Source: Novipirellula artificiosorum (lineage in GTDB: Bacteria > Planctomycetota > Planctomycetia > Pirellulales > Pirellulaceae). From it: 64,000 bases of DNA. Below are positions 1-9,696 of the stretch, in pieces. Under the pieces are notes generated by a model. That model worked only from the letters and a program-made list of their open reading frames with translations, searched no databases and was not told where the DNA came from. The translations under genes and the position numbers were made by a program. The number at the start of each line of letters is the position of its first letter. Position 1 is the stretch's first letter. The stretch lies in contig NZ_SJPV01000004.1 of assembly GCF_007860135.1 (NCBI RefSeq), positions 522,526 through 586,525 of the forward strand. The letters run 5' to 3'.

Positions 1-1
1 T

Positions 2-1090
2 CCCGAGATAGCACAATCCCAGATCGGGATTTGGGGCCTCAGTCAAGGTGCCTACATCAGCGCTGCTGCAGCATCGAGGACGCAAGACATCAAATTCGTC
101 ATCACCGCAGGGGCATCCGTTGCCGACGGCAGCTTCTTCTACTACTGCGACAATCTGTTTCGCAAACATGGGCTGTCGGACACATTGCGTGATCTTGCCG
201 CAAAAGGGCATTTTGTGACCAGGGATTTGAACGAAACCATGCAAGGTGGACTAAGTCTCTCGTCGTTTGTACCGCGATCCTATCCGCCGCCCGATCAATA
301 CCTCCATCCCGCATGGAGCCACGTCACACAGCCGGTTTTGGCAATGTGGGGCGAACTAGATCAAATCATTCCGGTAGGTGAAAGCGTTGCCGGCATGAGG
401 AATTCTTTGGCTCATGCGAACAATGACCGATGGACCATGATCATCCTGCCGAATGCGAATCACGATCTAGGACTCTCCGAAACTGGCGAGCTGCAAAGTA
501 AGTGGCGTGGCTATGCACCCGGAGCATTGAAAACCATGACGGACTGGGCTCGCGCCACGCTCAATGACCCATCGCAGATCGACGCAAAGAAGCAGGTAGG
601 CGTCGCCCCTGAAGCAGGAATTCTTTCCAGGTATGCAAGCTATGAAGGCCTTCGCTGGTACGGTAACGCGACGGTTCAGATTGCGCTTTGGGTTCTCTTC
701 TTTACCGTTTTTCTGATCAACACGATCATCATTTTGTACCGCCGCTTGAGTCGACGATCAAAACCAACGTTACCAGGATTAGGATGGCCAGACCGACTTA
801 AGCGGATGCTCTCCTTGCTGAACTTCCTGATCATGATCGCGCTCACCATTACGATATTGTTGGTGATTGACCAAATACGCCCGAGTTGCCCGACCGTCCT
901 GAGGTTTCTTCCAATCCTGGGAACCGTGTCGACGTTTGCGACCATCGCCGTTGTGATCGGGTTTGCCACGACTCGTCGTGATTTCGACTGGACCACAACA
1001 AGCAAGTTCTGGTGGTCGCTCGACTTGCTTTGCCTGATGCTGTTCGTTCCTTACATGCTGTATTGGAACCTAATCGGCTTTCACTTTTGA
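2..1090 (+). CDS. Membrane-anchored alpha/beta hydrolase, 5' truncated by window edge
   Basis: The frame is open from base 2, so the start lies outside the window. The visible part has the alpha/beta-hydrolase triad elements in order. GLSQG, with Ser codon 41-43, is the nucleophile elbow. GELDQIIP (about 350-375) resembles the acid strand. NANHDLGL (about 454-475) carries the His. After the hydrolase fold come four hydrophobic segments (about 680-745, 800-870, 895-965 and 1000-1085), so the C terminus looks like a four-helix membrane anchor. Substrate is unknown; serine esterase or peptidase-like activity is a family-level inference. A TTG at 185 would omit the nucleophile and is not a plausible start. 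Confidence 0.8.
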   Translation, partial: PEIAQSQIGIWGLSQGAYISAAAASRTQDIKFVITAGASVADGSFFYYCDNLFRKHGLSDTLRDLAAKGHFVTRDLNETMQGGLSLSSFVPRSYPPPDQYLHPAWSHVTQPVLAMWGELDQIIPVGESVAGMRNSLAHANNDRWTMIILPNANHDLGLSETGELQSKWRGYAPGALKTMTDWARATLNDPSQIDAKKQVGVAPEAGILSRYASYEGLRWYGNATVQIALWVLFFTVFLINTIIILYRRLSRRSKPTLPGLGWPDRLKRMLSLLNFLIMIALTITILLVIDQIRPSCPTVLRFLPILGTVSTFATIAVVIGFATTRRDFDWTTTSKFWWSLDLLCLMLFVPYMLYWNLIGFHF

Positions 1091-1171
1091 CACCAGGAAA
1101 ACGGCAGCAAGAGTGACCAATTATTTGCCGCGAATGTTCGCAAGTCGTTTGTCCGGAAACGAGAGCAACCA

Positions 1172-1205
1172 AGCCCTGAATCAAGCGTTCGCTTGATTCA
1201 GGGCT
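1172..1205. terminator. Perfect 15-bp hairpin between hydrolase and sigma gene
   Basis: The arms agccctgaatcaagc (1172-1186) and gcttgattcagggct (1191-1205) are exact reverse complements around the four-base loop gttc. The hairpin sits 82 bp downstream of the hydrolase stop and 118 bp before the next start. It has no clear T-tract, so it could be a rho-independent-like terminator, an RNA-stabilising hairpin or a small repeat. Confidence 0.6.
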
Positions 1206-1323
1206 AGTCAAAGCAGTTCTGAGAGGAGGAAATGTCTGAAAAACACCGTTTGGCGAGAAAGAATATGATTTGTGCTGAGTCATCTATGTAGAGCGACTCA
1301 TTTTTCACCAGGAATCGCGATCC

Positions 1324-1926
1324 ATGACCGTCAGCCCACCAGAGACCCGTGCCAGCTTGATTCTGCGGTTGCAGGATGCTGCGGACGTGGTGGCGTGGGA
1401 TGAATTCGCAGAGATTTATGCTCCGGTCGTGTATCGCTCGGCTCGGCGGCAAGGCTTGCAGGCGGCTGATGCGGATAACGTTGTGCAGGAGGTTCTGGCG
1501 GCAGTGGCTCAGTCTGTGACGCAGTGGCTCCAGCGTGACGATCGGGGGCCGTTTCGCAAGTGGCTGTTCCGAATTGCCCGCAATACCGCCATTGATTTTC
1601 TCACGCGGCGAAAACATCGAGCGTGGGCCGAGGGTGGCGATGCTGTGGCGCGGCAACTGGATGAAGTCGAAGCGGCCGCCGATATGTCGAGTCAATTCGA
1701 TCTGGAGTATTGCCGGGAAGTTTTCCTGCGGGCTTCCGAGGTCGTGCGGCGACAAGTGAGCGAAACGACCTGGCAGGCGTTCTACCGTACGAGTGTCCTG
1801 CAGGAATCGGTCGAAACGGTTGGGGATCACTTGGGGCTTCGAGCCGGCGCGGTGTATATCGCACGCTGTCGCGTGATGAAACGATTGCAGCAGACGGTCG
1901 TCGAGTTGACAGGGGATGTGAAATGA
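1324..1926 (+). CDS. ECF sigma factor, STK-linked subfamily (cassette 1)
   Basis: A 200-residue ECF sigma-70 family protein. Region 2 covers roughly residues 8-95 (AWDEFAEIYAPVVYRSARR, then DADNVVQEVL and FRKWLFRIARNTAIDFL). Region 4 is near 140-190, ending in the HTH-like segment LGLRAGAVYIARCRVMKRL. The ATG at 1324 is preceded by CAGGA. It lies 25 bp ahead of a transmembrane Ser/Thr kinase. Close paralogues in this window are at 18714, 35470 (truncated), 40877 and 48328. Planctomycetes are known to have ECF groups genomically linked to Ser/Thr kinases, and this fits that class. Control by the adjacent kinase or its zinc motif is inferred. Confidence 0.93.
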   Translation: MTVSPPETRASLILRLQDAADVVAWDEFAEIYAPVVYRSARRQGLQAADADNVVQEVLAAVAQSVTQWLQRDDRGPFRKWLFRIARNTAIDFLTRRKHRAWAEGGDAVARQLDEVEAAADMSSQFDLEYCREVFLRASEVVRRQVSETTWQAFYRTSVLQESVETVGDHLGLRAGAVYIARCRVMKRLQQTVVELTGDVK

Positions 1927-1951
1927 GAAATCCCAATGAGGAAAAAATCCA

Positions 1952-4900
1952 ATGATAAAGTGTGATGATGCAGCGCTCGCCGCTCTACTGAATACTTGTG
2001 ACGACGTTGACGAGCACGACAGTGATGTGGCTCTGCACGTTGAGTCCTGTGAGTATTGCCAGAGCCGGTTGTCAGAGCTGGCCGCCGATGCTGAGCAATG
2101 GGACGCAGTGTCGCAATGGCTTTCACCAGGCGACGTGACTTCTGAGATTTACGCCGAGTCACTCGACGCCAGGGAACGCTGGAAACGTCCGTCTGCCTGG
2201 ACGGAGACAATGGCGAAGTCGCTGCTTTCGGCGGCCAGTCACCCCGAGATGCTGGGCCGCATTGGTCGCTACGATGTGGAACGCCTGATCGGCAGCGGTG
2301 GGATGGGTGTGGTTTTCAAAGCTTACGACACGGAACTCAATCGGCCAGTGGCGGTGAAATTGCTGGCTCCGTACTTGGCTGGCAACGGTGCCGCACGCAA
2401 GCGGTTCGCTCGGGAAGCTCGCGCGGCAGCGGCGGTGGTGGATGATCATGTCGTGCCGATCCACAACGTCGAAACCGAAAGCGAACATCCGTTTCTGGTG
2501 ATGAAGTACATCGCGGGCGGTTCGCTGCAACAGCGGCTCGATCGCGAAGGGCCACTCGAAGTTTGCGAAGTCCTGCGGATCGGCATGCAGACCGCGAAAG
2601 GGCTGGCTGCCGCGCACGCTCAGGGTTTGATCCATCGCGATGTCAAACCGTCGAACATCCTCCTGGATGAAGGCGTCGAGCGAGCGCTGCTGACCGACTT
2701 CGGTCTGGCACGCGCCGAAGACGATGCTTGCTTGACTCGCAGCGGCTTCCATCCTGGCACGCCTCACTATATGTCGCCCGAACAAGTGCGCGGCGAAGCC
2801 ATCGACGGGCGCAGCGATCTCTTCGGACTCGGCTGCGTACTGTACGCCTTGTGTACCGGCCATCCACCCTTCCGCGCCGAAACCAGCTACGCGGTTCTCC
2901 GTCGCATCACCGACACGGAACCTCGCCCGATTCGCGAAACCAACCCCGACGTTCCGTCATGGCTCGAACAAATCGTGATGAAGCTGCTCGCCAAATCGCG
3001 GGCTGACCGTTTTGACTCGGCGGCAGACGTGGCTGAGCTGCTGGAGGACTGTTTGGCCCACGTTCAGCAACCGACAACGACTCCTCTGCCCGAGTCCATT
3101 GCCGCATTGGCCCCACGACAAAGCCGTCGTCCGCCGGTCGGAAAAGTCATCGCTGCGGCAGCCTTTGCTTTTTCACTGATCTTCGCTGGCGTGTTGATCG
3201 TGCTGGAGTTGAACAAAGGGACGCTGACGATCGAGTCCGAGGCGGATGACGTGCCGATCCGCATTATGCAGGGGGACGAAATTGTTGAGAAGCTGACAGT
3301 CACGAAGTCAGGCGGGTCTGTTCGCATAGCGGCGGGAATATACAAAATCGAATTCGATGGTGAATTTGAAGGAATCTCGCTGAAGGACAACATCGTTTCG
3401 CTGAAGCGAAGACGGACGGAAACGATCAGGATCATCCGTGAAGTGAAGTCAATAGAAAACGGCGATAACGACGTCGCCGAGAAATCACATTCGCCGTTGA
3501 ACGGTCCGTACAACTTCCGAACCTCGCCGCAATACAAAGATTTGTCAGCCGATGATCGTGGGAAACTCGATACCGTCCACAACGATTTCAACTTGTTGTG
3601 GGGAGCACTCCACAGATTTGCATCTGAGCACAACGACGCCGTACCAATGTCTCTGGAGGATCTCGTCCCTCGCTATCTGAAGAGTCTTCCCAAAGATCCG
3701 TTTGCGACTGCGACAACGGCCGCGAAGACAGATCTCGGCATTTATCGCAGCTCACTCGGTGGCTACGGGTATCACTATTGCCGTGGCAAAGGGCAATCCT
3801 GGATCGTTGCCAGCGTCGGCTTGCCGGATTTCCCGTACCTTGCGGAGCGAGGAAATGTCGGTCTTTACCTGCCCAAAGGGCGTTGGATTTCCAAGTCTCT
3901 TGATGTTGTGCCGCCGTTGGATGAAGAGACAAGCGCAGAGCACGGCGACGTCAACAATCAATTCGCTTCGCCAGCTCACGCCACAACCGTCAACAACCTT
4001 TCGCAGTTGATGGCCGCGCTGCATCAGTACCATGAGGACAAAGGCCACTTCCCGCCGGCATCGGTTTTGGGCAAGGATGGCAACGGTGGACCGCCGCATA
4101 GCTGGCGTGTTGAAATTCTGCCGTGGCTCGGTGAGCAGGCTCTGTACGACCAGTATCGCTTTGACGAACCGTGGGACAGCGAACACAACAAACCGCTACT
4201 GTCGCAGATTCCGGATGTGTTTCGAGGAATCGTCAACAGTGAAGTTGACGATCCCAATTCGGTCTATTCAGCCTACTATGCGGTAACGTCCAATGATGTG
4301 TCGAAACGGGCAGTGGAACTGGAAGAGGCAAAACGGCGAGGCCACGAAATCGACTCTTACGGCTTTGGGGGCGACGCAGAGAACGAACGCAACAGCATAA
4401 TTGAAGCGGAGGTTCCCGCAGGAACGACATTTTTCTGGAACCAACGTGGTTCTGAGTTTCGTTACATTCTGGACGGCACTTCCAACACGATCGCTATTGT
4501 CGAAGCTCGAAGAGACATCCCATGGACACAACCAACCGACATCGATTATTCCGCCGACAAGCCGCTACCACAGCTCGGACGCAATGACGGAGGATGGTTC
4601 GCTGCGTTTGCCGATGGCACTGTCAAGCAAATCGCTACCTACAACGATGAACGCACCATTCGTAACTTGCTAACAATCGATGATGGCAATCAAGTTGTAC
4701 CGCATCTCGTTAAACGATTTCAGATCCGAGAAGCGGTGGCTGCATCGGGCTCCGTGTTGCAGGGAGAAGGACTTTCCACGACTGCCCAACGACCGGGCGG
4801 AACGCTTTTAAGTTGGATGACTGATGAACCGCCGATCATCTGTGAAGACGACATCCAGGCGATTGAATTGAGGGATGATCCTGCCAACAAATCCAGCTTC

Positions 4901-7810
4901 CAAGTAAAGATGACACTCTCGGATGTTGCGGGGAAGAGATTGCTGGCCGAGACCGCACGTATGTGTGAGCAGTCCACGCCTGAACACTCGCCGCATCTGG
5001 TGATTTTGATTGACGGGTCCAGCGTGAGCGAACCTCGCGTTGTGACACCGATCGGCGCAACCCTGGTCATTTCCGGTCTAACCGGTCGCGAGCAAGCGCA
5101 GGTCATTGTATCGCACGTTCGCCGCACGATTGCCCTGGCGAATCAAGCCATCGACGAGCAACACGCATCCGAACCGGTTGAGGCTGGCGCGGCCACAATT
5201 CCGGTGATTCCAAAAAAACTCAGTGGGCATGAAATCGGAGAAGACGAAGAAGAGGTGTCGGATACCCTGAGTCGCTCCGAAGCCGCACCGGCCAATCGAA
5301 TGGAAACCGAGATTGCCAGCTACAACGAGAGCACGAAAGCTCTCTACCCCAACCTGGCAGATTCACCGTTGACGCCAGAGGAATTGATCGCCTGGGCGTC
5401 TTGGTATGTGGAACGAGACGTGGATTTGTCACCGGGAATGAAGACCGCTCTAGGAACGATCGCTCAGGAACATCGACTTCCATTCAATCTCACGTTTCGC
5501 GGGGGCGTGCAGGAATTGTTGGCATGCGAGCCACCGGTAGAGTGCTACCGAATCTCGGTTCATGATGAAGAAACCAACGAGATGCTGGCTATTCGCGAGC
5601 GATTCGTTCAGCCCTCCAAAGGGTTCCCGAAGCCCGATATGTCTGTGTACCACGAAGGAACACGACTGGCGACTGCCGTCAAACGTTTCAACGCGCGGCA
5701 TCGCGAAATTAACGGACAACGGCAGTTGCCTTTGACGGAGGACGAAGTCGTCGCAGCCATTCTTTATGAGCAAACGAAACGCGATGGAGCGGACGTCAGT
5801 GATTCACTGTTCGAGAGCCTTCAAAACATCGCTCACACACGGACTCTTCCTGAAGGAACGGAACTAGATTTGATCCCTACATTTGGGGTCCAAGGAGGGT
5901 CGACGTACACGATCTGTTCTATTCGCGTGAAGATGCCGCAAAACGAAAAGGGTCGTGAAGGCTGGACGTATGCGTTTGAGATTCGCAAGCAGTTTATTTC
6001 CGTGAAGCATGGCAATACTGGTGAGATTCATTGGGGCAAGCCAGCGGAGAATGGGTTGCAGGCTGGCGTTCGTATCAGTCCGCCACTACAGAAATACAAA
6101 ATCGGTCAACAGCTTGAAATTGAAATCGCCTATCGCAACATCTTCAGTGAACAGCTAGCCGGTTCGCTTCCCAACTTCCTTTCTTATGACAAAGTCCAGG
6201 TTCACGATGCTGCTGGCGTTTCGATGACCTTAATCGATCGCGAGGCGGAAAAGATCATTGGTGGCTGGAGAGGCGCTGGCTGGAATGATCAGCCGCAGAC
6301 TCTTCGCGGACGACCGATCGCGCTGGTGACAGAGCAAACTCAGCAGGACTCATTCGATCGTCGTACGCTGTTCGTGGTTGTACAGCCCGGCCAAAAGTAC
6401 ACATTGCAGTTTGCTGTTGGAAACTACGCGGATGGAGCCGAAGGATCAATCGAGACTGGCAAGGTCGAATTTTCCGTATTGGGTCCCGGAGCAGGTTCCA
6501 CGACTTCCGATGAATCGAAAAACTCTGCTGTGGCTGTTCCGCCGATGGAATTCGACACGCTTGAGGATTTCCTGAAACCCGGCAAAGAACTGTTTGACCG
6601 GGAGATGCAGCAGATTGACGAGCGTTTGGCGTCAGCCGAAGAAGGGACTGCCGAGCATACTCTGTTCAAGACGAAGAAGAAACAATTGCAGGAGCGATGG
6701 GATCTGGGTGTTGCTCAGGTGAAAGGCATGGTTGCCGCAGCGAAAGCCGGGAACCCCGTGCAACTCGCACCGATTGTGATCCCAAGTAACCCAACTCCAT
6801 GGCGAGCGCCGTTGCCCGATCCATTGCAGACGCATGATGAAGAGATAGCGAAAGTCCTCACTGGAACTTGGGATATCAAGCAATTGACGGAGTCTGGCAA
6901 AGACGTTCCGTTCGACGAGGGCTCAGTAACCTTTGGCGCGAACATGTTGATGATGCGTTTCAAGCTGGGAGACGAAGAGGGCGAGCAACAGTACATGTAC
7001 CGCATTTCTGGCGACAAGATCGACCTTTGGGAATACGATCCCGAAGAAACCCAGACGGATCGAACTCAGCCGATGCTCGGATCGTTCAGGCTCGCCAACA
7101 ACACACTCCGTATCTGTCACCACGATCGACCAATGGAAGTCGGCCAGCCTCAACCACGCCCGCCGCTCCTACCCGGCAGGGGGCTTGTCTTTTGGGAACT
7201 GCAACGCAACGACGACCATAACAAGGGACGAGAAACCAAACCACTGTCAACTGATTCATGGGAAGTGCGGGTCGATGGCAGATTCGGCACGCTGCAAGTT
7301 CTCAAGCCGGTTTCACTCACGGACGCAGTCGGCAAGTTCAACGAGGTGGCAAGAACACATGAAGTCGGGCGCGATCAGCCCGAACTTACGGCAGAGGAAG
7401 TGGTCGGAGCATTGCGGCTGTTGGTGGCGAGAAAGGAATGCAACGAAGCGACCCGGAAAGACTTTCAGCAGGTCATTGACTCACAGATGTTGCGGCCAGG
7501 TCACATAATCCAGTTCAACACGCAATCTGAAACGGAAGGGCACTTGTTTACGGTTTGGGCGATTCAATTTGGCGATGATGATTCGTATGCGTGGTTCAAG
7601 ATTCGCAACGCGACGTTGATATCCCGCCTGAAATCTGCGGAGGAACGAAAGGCATGGGAACAAGCGAAAGACGCAATGGCGAAGAGCTTTCGCGAGGCCA
7701 AGCTAAGTGGTCAGTTGCGTCACAAAATGGAATCTCATGCGTCTGAACCAACAAATATCCCCGGCTTTAGCTTTGAAACAAATCTCGTGCCCTTGGACCG
7801 TTCAAAATGA
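1952..7810 (+). CDS. Giant transmembrane Ser/Thr kinase with mosaic ectodomain (STK1)
   Basis: A 1952-residue protein. Residues 29-36 form an H-x3-C-x2-C zinc motif typical of anti-sigma domains. The kinase spans about 104-372: glycine loop GSGGMGVV, Lys136, HRD 228-230 and DFG 249-251, so all catalytic residues are present. One TM segment lies at about 396-420, followed by a short PEGA-like beta segment. Beyond the membrane are, in order: a pseudopilin-like segment (about 540-645), a DUF1559-like segment (about 677-870, with SWRVEILPWLGEQ and DGTSNTI), a SecD-head-like segment (about 965-1060), LTx[DE]E repeats at about 1139, 1258 and 1810, a WG/GLQA module at about 1360-1510, and a TIGR03067-like segment (about 1636-1725). 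Domain names beyond kinase and DUF1559 are by-eye matches. Probably a surface or periplasmic sensor signalling to the upstream sigma factor. Confidence 0.93.
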   Translation: MIKCDDAALAALLNTCDDVDEHDSDVALHVESCEYCQSRLSELAADAEQWDAVSQWLSPGDVTSEIYAESLDARERWKRPSAWTETMAKSLLSAASHPEMLGRIGRYDVERLIGSGGMGVVFKAYDTELNRPVAVKLLAPYLAGNGAARKRFAREARAAAAVVDDHVVPIHNVETESEHPFLVMKYIAGGSLQQRLDREGPLEVCEVLRIGMQTAKGLAAAHAQGLIHRDVKPSNILLDEGVERALLTDFGLARAEDDACLTRSGFHPGTPHYMSPEQVRGEAIDGRSDLFGLGCVLYALCTGHPPFRAETSYAVLRRITDTEPRPIRETNPDVPSWLEQIVMKLLAKSRADRFDSAADVAELLEDCLAHVQQPTTTPLPESIAALAPRQSRRPPVGKVIAAAAFAFSLIFAGVLIVLELNKGTLTIESEADDVPIRIMQGDEIVEKLTVTKSGGSVRIAAGIYKIEFDGEFEGISLKDNIVSLKRRRTETIRIIREVKSIENGDNDVAEKSHSPLNGPYNFRTSPQYKDLSADDRGKLDTVHNDFNLLWGALHRFASEHNDAVPMSLEDLVPRYLKSLPKDPFATATTAAKTDLGIYRSSLGGYGYHYCRGKGQSWIVASVGLPDFPYLAERGNVGLYLPKGRWISKSLDVVPPLDEETSAEHGDVNNQFASPAHATTVNNLSQLMAALHQYHEDKGHFPPASVLGKDGNGGPPHSWRVEILPWLGEQALYDQYRFDEPWDSEHNKPLLSQIPDVFRGIVNSEVDDPNSVYSAYYAVTSNDVSKRAVELEEAKRRGHEIDSYGFGGDAENERNSIIEAEVPAGTTFFWNQRGSEFRYILDGTSNTIAIVEARRDIPWTQPTDIDYSADKPLPQLGRNDGGWFAAFADGTVKQIATYNDERTIRNLLTIDDGNQVVPHLVKRFQIREAVAASGSVLQGEGLSTTAQRPGGTLLSWMTDEPPIICEDDIQAIELRDDPANKSSFQVKMTLSDVAGKRLLAETARMCEQSTPEHSPHLVILIDGSSVSEPRVVTPIGATLVISGLTGREQAQVIVSHVRRTIALANQAIDEQHASEPVEAGAATIPVIPKKLSGHEIGEDEEEVSDTLSRSEAAPANRMETEIASYNESTKALYPNLADSPLTPEELIAWASWYVERDVDLSPGMKTALGTIAQEHRLPFNLTFRGGVQELLACEPPVECYRISVHDEETNEMLAIRERFVQPSKGFPKPDMSVYHEGTRLATAVKRFNARHREINGQRQLPLTEDEVVAAILYEQTKRDGADVSDSLFESLQNIAHTRTLPEGTELDLIPTFGVQGGSTYTICSIRVKMPQNEKGREGWTYAFEIRKQFISVKHGNTGEIHWGKPAENGLQAGVRISPPLQKYKIGQQLEIEIAYRNIFSEQLAGSLPNFLSYDKVQVHDAAGVSMTLIDREAEKIIGGWRGAGWNDQPQTLRGRPIALVTEQTQQDSFDRRTLFVVVQPGQKYTLQFAVGNYADGAEGSIETGKVEFSVLGPGAGSTTSDESKNSAVAVPPMEFDTLEDFLKPGKELFDREMQQIDERLASAEEGTAEHTLFKTKKKQLQERWDLGVAQVKGMVAAAKAGNPVQLAPIVIPSNPTPWRAPLPDPLQTHDEEIAKVLTGTWDIKQLTESGKDVPFDEGSVTFGANMLMMRFKLGDEEGEQQYMYRISGDKIDLWEYDPEETQTDRTQPMLGSFRLANNTLRICHHDRPMEVGQPQPRPPLLPGRGLVFWELQRNDDHNKGRETKPLSTDSWEVRVDGRFGTLQVLKPVSLTDAVGKFNEVARTHEVGRDQPELTAEEVVGALRLLVARKECNEATRKDFQQVIDSQMLRPGHIIQFNTQSETEGHLFTVWAIQFGDDDSYAWFKIRNATLISRLKSAEERKAWEQAKDAMAKSFREAKLSGQLRHKMESHASEPTNIPGFSFETNLVPLDRSK

Positions 7811-7824
7811 AAAAAGGACAACTG

Positions 7825-8493
7825 ATGAACGATGTGACCTCGGCCTGTGTTCGGTCGTTCGAATGGATGCTACACGGTATGAACGTAGTAAAAACATCAG
7901 GCATTCTCATCTCCTGCCTCCTGCTGAGTCTTTCGATAGGCGTGGCTCAAGACTTTGAGTCCGCCCAAACCAACGATGGCACTCAGGGCACGCAATCACC
8001 GGCGAAACGAATTGGCGCAGTCGAACTTCCGCCCGAAGAAAACAATTCGTCCAATGAACTGAACTCAAACCCTGCGATGGTGGTTGGGCCGAAAATGGAC
8101 GGACTTGGTCAGCCCCGAGCCTGGAAATGGCGAAACCAGGTGCTTGACACAACTGTGACTGTCGAGGGGCTGGCATTGGGAATGCCACCGATGAAGCCGT
8201 CGCACATGCCGACGCAACGAGTGATTTACGAAGGTGGCATCATCTTCGTTAAAAGTGCCAACTTTAAGAGCACAGATTGCATCGGTAAACTGGTGAGGGT
8301 CACCGGCACGCTTCGGCTACAGCCGGCAAGTGTGTCTCGCTTCGACGGACACAAGGACGTGATTTCCCCTAAGTATTACTTTATTGATTGTGAGCATCTC
8401 GAACTCCTTGATCGTGTCTCGGAATCCGTACTGATGTCGCCGGAGTTGACGGACGGTGGGGCTGATCACGTTGCCAATGAGTCCAAACAATAG
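7825..8493 (+). CDS. Secreted protein of unknown function downstream of STK1
   Basis: The frame could begin at 7807, overlapping the STK1 stop as ATGA. The ATG at 7825 is preceded at 6 bp by AAGGA (7814-7818), so I prefer it. The signal-peptide-like stretch MNVVKTSGILISCLLL begins at 7879, a third candidate start. The mature part includes GKLVRVTGTLRL (nucleotides about 8284-8319), which resembles an OB-fold strand pattern, but I do not recognise the family. The coupling suggests co-expression with the kinase. Confidence 0.72.
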   Translation: MNDVTSACVRSFEWMLHGMNVVKTSGILISCLLLSLSIGVAQDFESAQTNDGTQGTQSPAKRIGAVELPPEENNSSNELNSNPAMVVGPKMDGLGQPRAWKWRNQVLDTTVTVEGLALGMPPMKPSHMPTQRVIYEGGIIFVKSANFKSTDCIGKLVRVTGTLRLQPASVSRFDGHKDVISPKYYFIDCEHLELLDRVSESVLMSPELTDGGADHVANESKQ

Positions 8494-8989
8494 TGGACGG
8501 CTCTGGCAACTGGATCGTCGCTCCACAGATGTGCCATGGCAGAGCCTACTCGCACACTGCGAAGGCTGCGATTTGGCAGCTCGATGCAGATGAACGAGTC
8601 CTACTTTCAACAGTCTACAATGACACAATGTTCACAAGCGTCTTGCCTCCTGACGGCGCGGACTATGTCGTCAATCTAAGGTTACGTTGTGGGAAGACTG
8701 AACGTGTCGCCTTTCGGCCGGCGATTCTTTGTTCGACTTCTCGAACTCAGGAACGCAAACAAAGCTGGTTCATGCGGGCAAAGAGCAGTCGATCGACAAC
8801 GATGACGGTTCTCGCGAGTGGACGATCCTTACGGCAAGACGGCGCAGCGAGAATAGCTCCGTGGAACTGAATAAACAGCAAGTGCTCGATCTCGGCATCG
8901 ACCTGCAAACCATCAAACAAATCGGGCTGCAATCCGTTCGCGGCACGATCGCCGTTAGTAACTTCGGCGTGACTGGCAACGTTTATTAG
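8493..8989 (+). pseudogene. Frameshifted lectin/LamG-like beta-sandwich fragment
   Basis: Two frames together make one plausible beta-sandwich protein. Frame 3 reads from a GTG at 8493 into a segment ending LRCGKTERVAFRPAIL near 8730. A TTG-started frame (8729-8989) continues with FDFSNSGTQTKL and ends with IGLQSVRGTIAVSNFGV. The ending resembles concanavalin/LamG-like domains, where a nucleotide-level gain or loss near 8701-8728 would restore the reading frame. There is no ribosome binding site at 8493. It may be a true pseudogene or a sequencing error at the short runs there. Confidence 0.5.
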
Positions 8990-9018
8990 CGTGAACGAAT
9001 GGAAAACAAAAAAGACTG

Positions 9019-9639
9019 ATGCCCACAACCAAAATGGAAACACCCATGCGAATACTCTTAATCTTGACTTTTGCCTTTACGGTTTCGGCGGCGGTCTTAG
9101 CCGACGACACGATTCCATTTGATGGATGGGTGTTTCCAGGTGCGAAATTGAAAGAACAGTCAACGACGCCGATTACACGTACATCGGCTGACAAGAAACC
9201 CGTTCAGTCAGTTGAGAGCGGGCTGGGCCAATATCTCACGGAGAAACCGTTCCACGAAGTTGTCGCATTCTATGTCCGCAAGAGCGGACTCAGGCCGCCG
9301 AATTGGAGCATCCTGGGGCGTGAATACCCGGGAACCGATGTCCATATTCCGGCACACTTCTCGCACACCAATTTTTACCGTGAGGAACCAAGCATTACCG
9401 TGCTGCACTACATTCGCGAGGATGTTGCCACCGCTCAAGTACTCGTGACCGACCACCCGCAACTTGGTTTCATCACCGTCTCGATTACACGCGGAAGGAA
9501 CGACGACCAAACCGTGATCCAACTGATCCAACATTCATCAAAGCGAATACATCGGCGCAACGAACAATCTGACCAGAATACACAAGAGTCCTCTGCCGCT
9601 GCGGTCCTGAATTCAGAGTTTACAACTCGGACGCCATGA
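9019..9639 (+). CDS. Small secreted protein, unknown function
   Basis: A 206-residue product. An internal ATG at 9046 begins a clean signal peptide (MRILLILTFAFTVSAAVLADD) and is preceded by GGAAA at 7 bp, so translation may start there rather than at 9019. The mature protein has a basic/polar C terminus after about residue 180 and no motif I recognise. It lies in the same direction between the kinase cassette and the sulfatase-modifying-factor-like gene, so it may belong to the cassette 1 operon. Confidence 0.68.
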   Translation: MPTTKMETPMRILLILTFAFTVSAAVLADDTIPFDGWVFPGAKLKEQSTTPITRTSADKKPVQSVESGLGQYLTEKPFHEVVAFYVRKSGLRPPNWSILGREYPGTDVHIPAHFSHTNFYREEPSITVLHYIREDVATAQVLVTDHPQLGFITVSITRGRNDDQTVIQLIQHSSKRIHRRNEQSDQNTQESSAAAVLNSEFTTRTP

Positions 9640-9696
9640 CCCCGAAGAAGAGAACCCATCTGATACACTAAAGCTTCCTTTGAACGGAGATTGAAA

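Noticed and set aside
2159..2863. 234-codon minus-strand frame inside STK1
   Set aside because: It lies fully antisense to the conserved kinase domain and shows no domain; a shadow frame.
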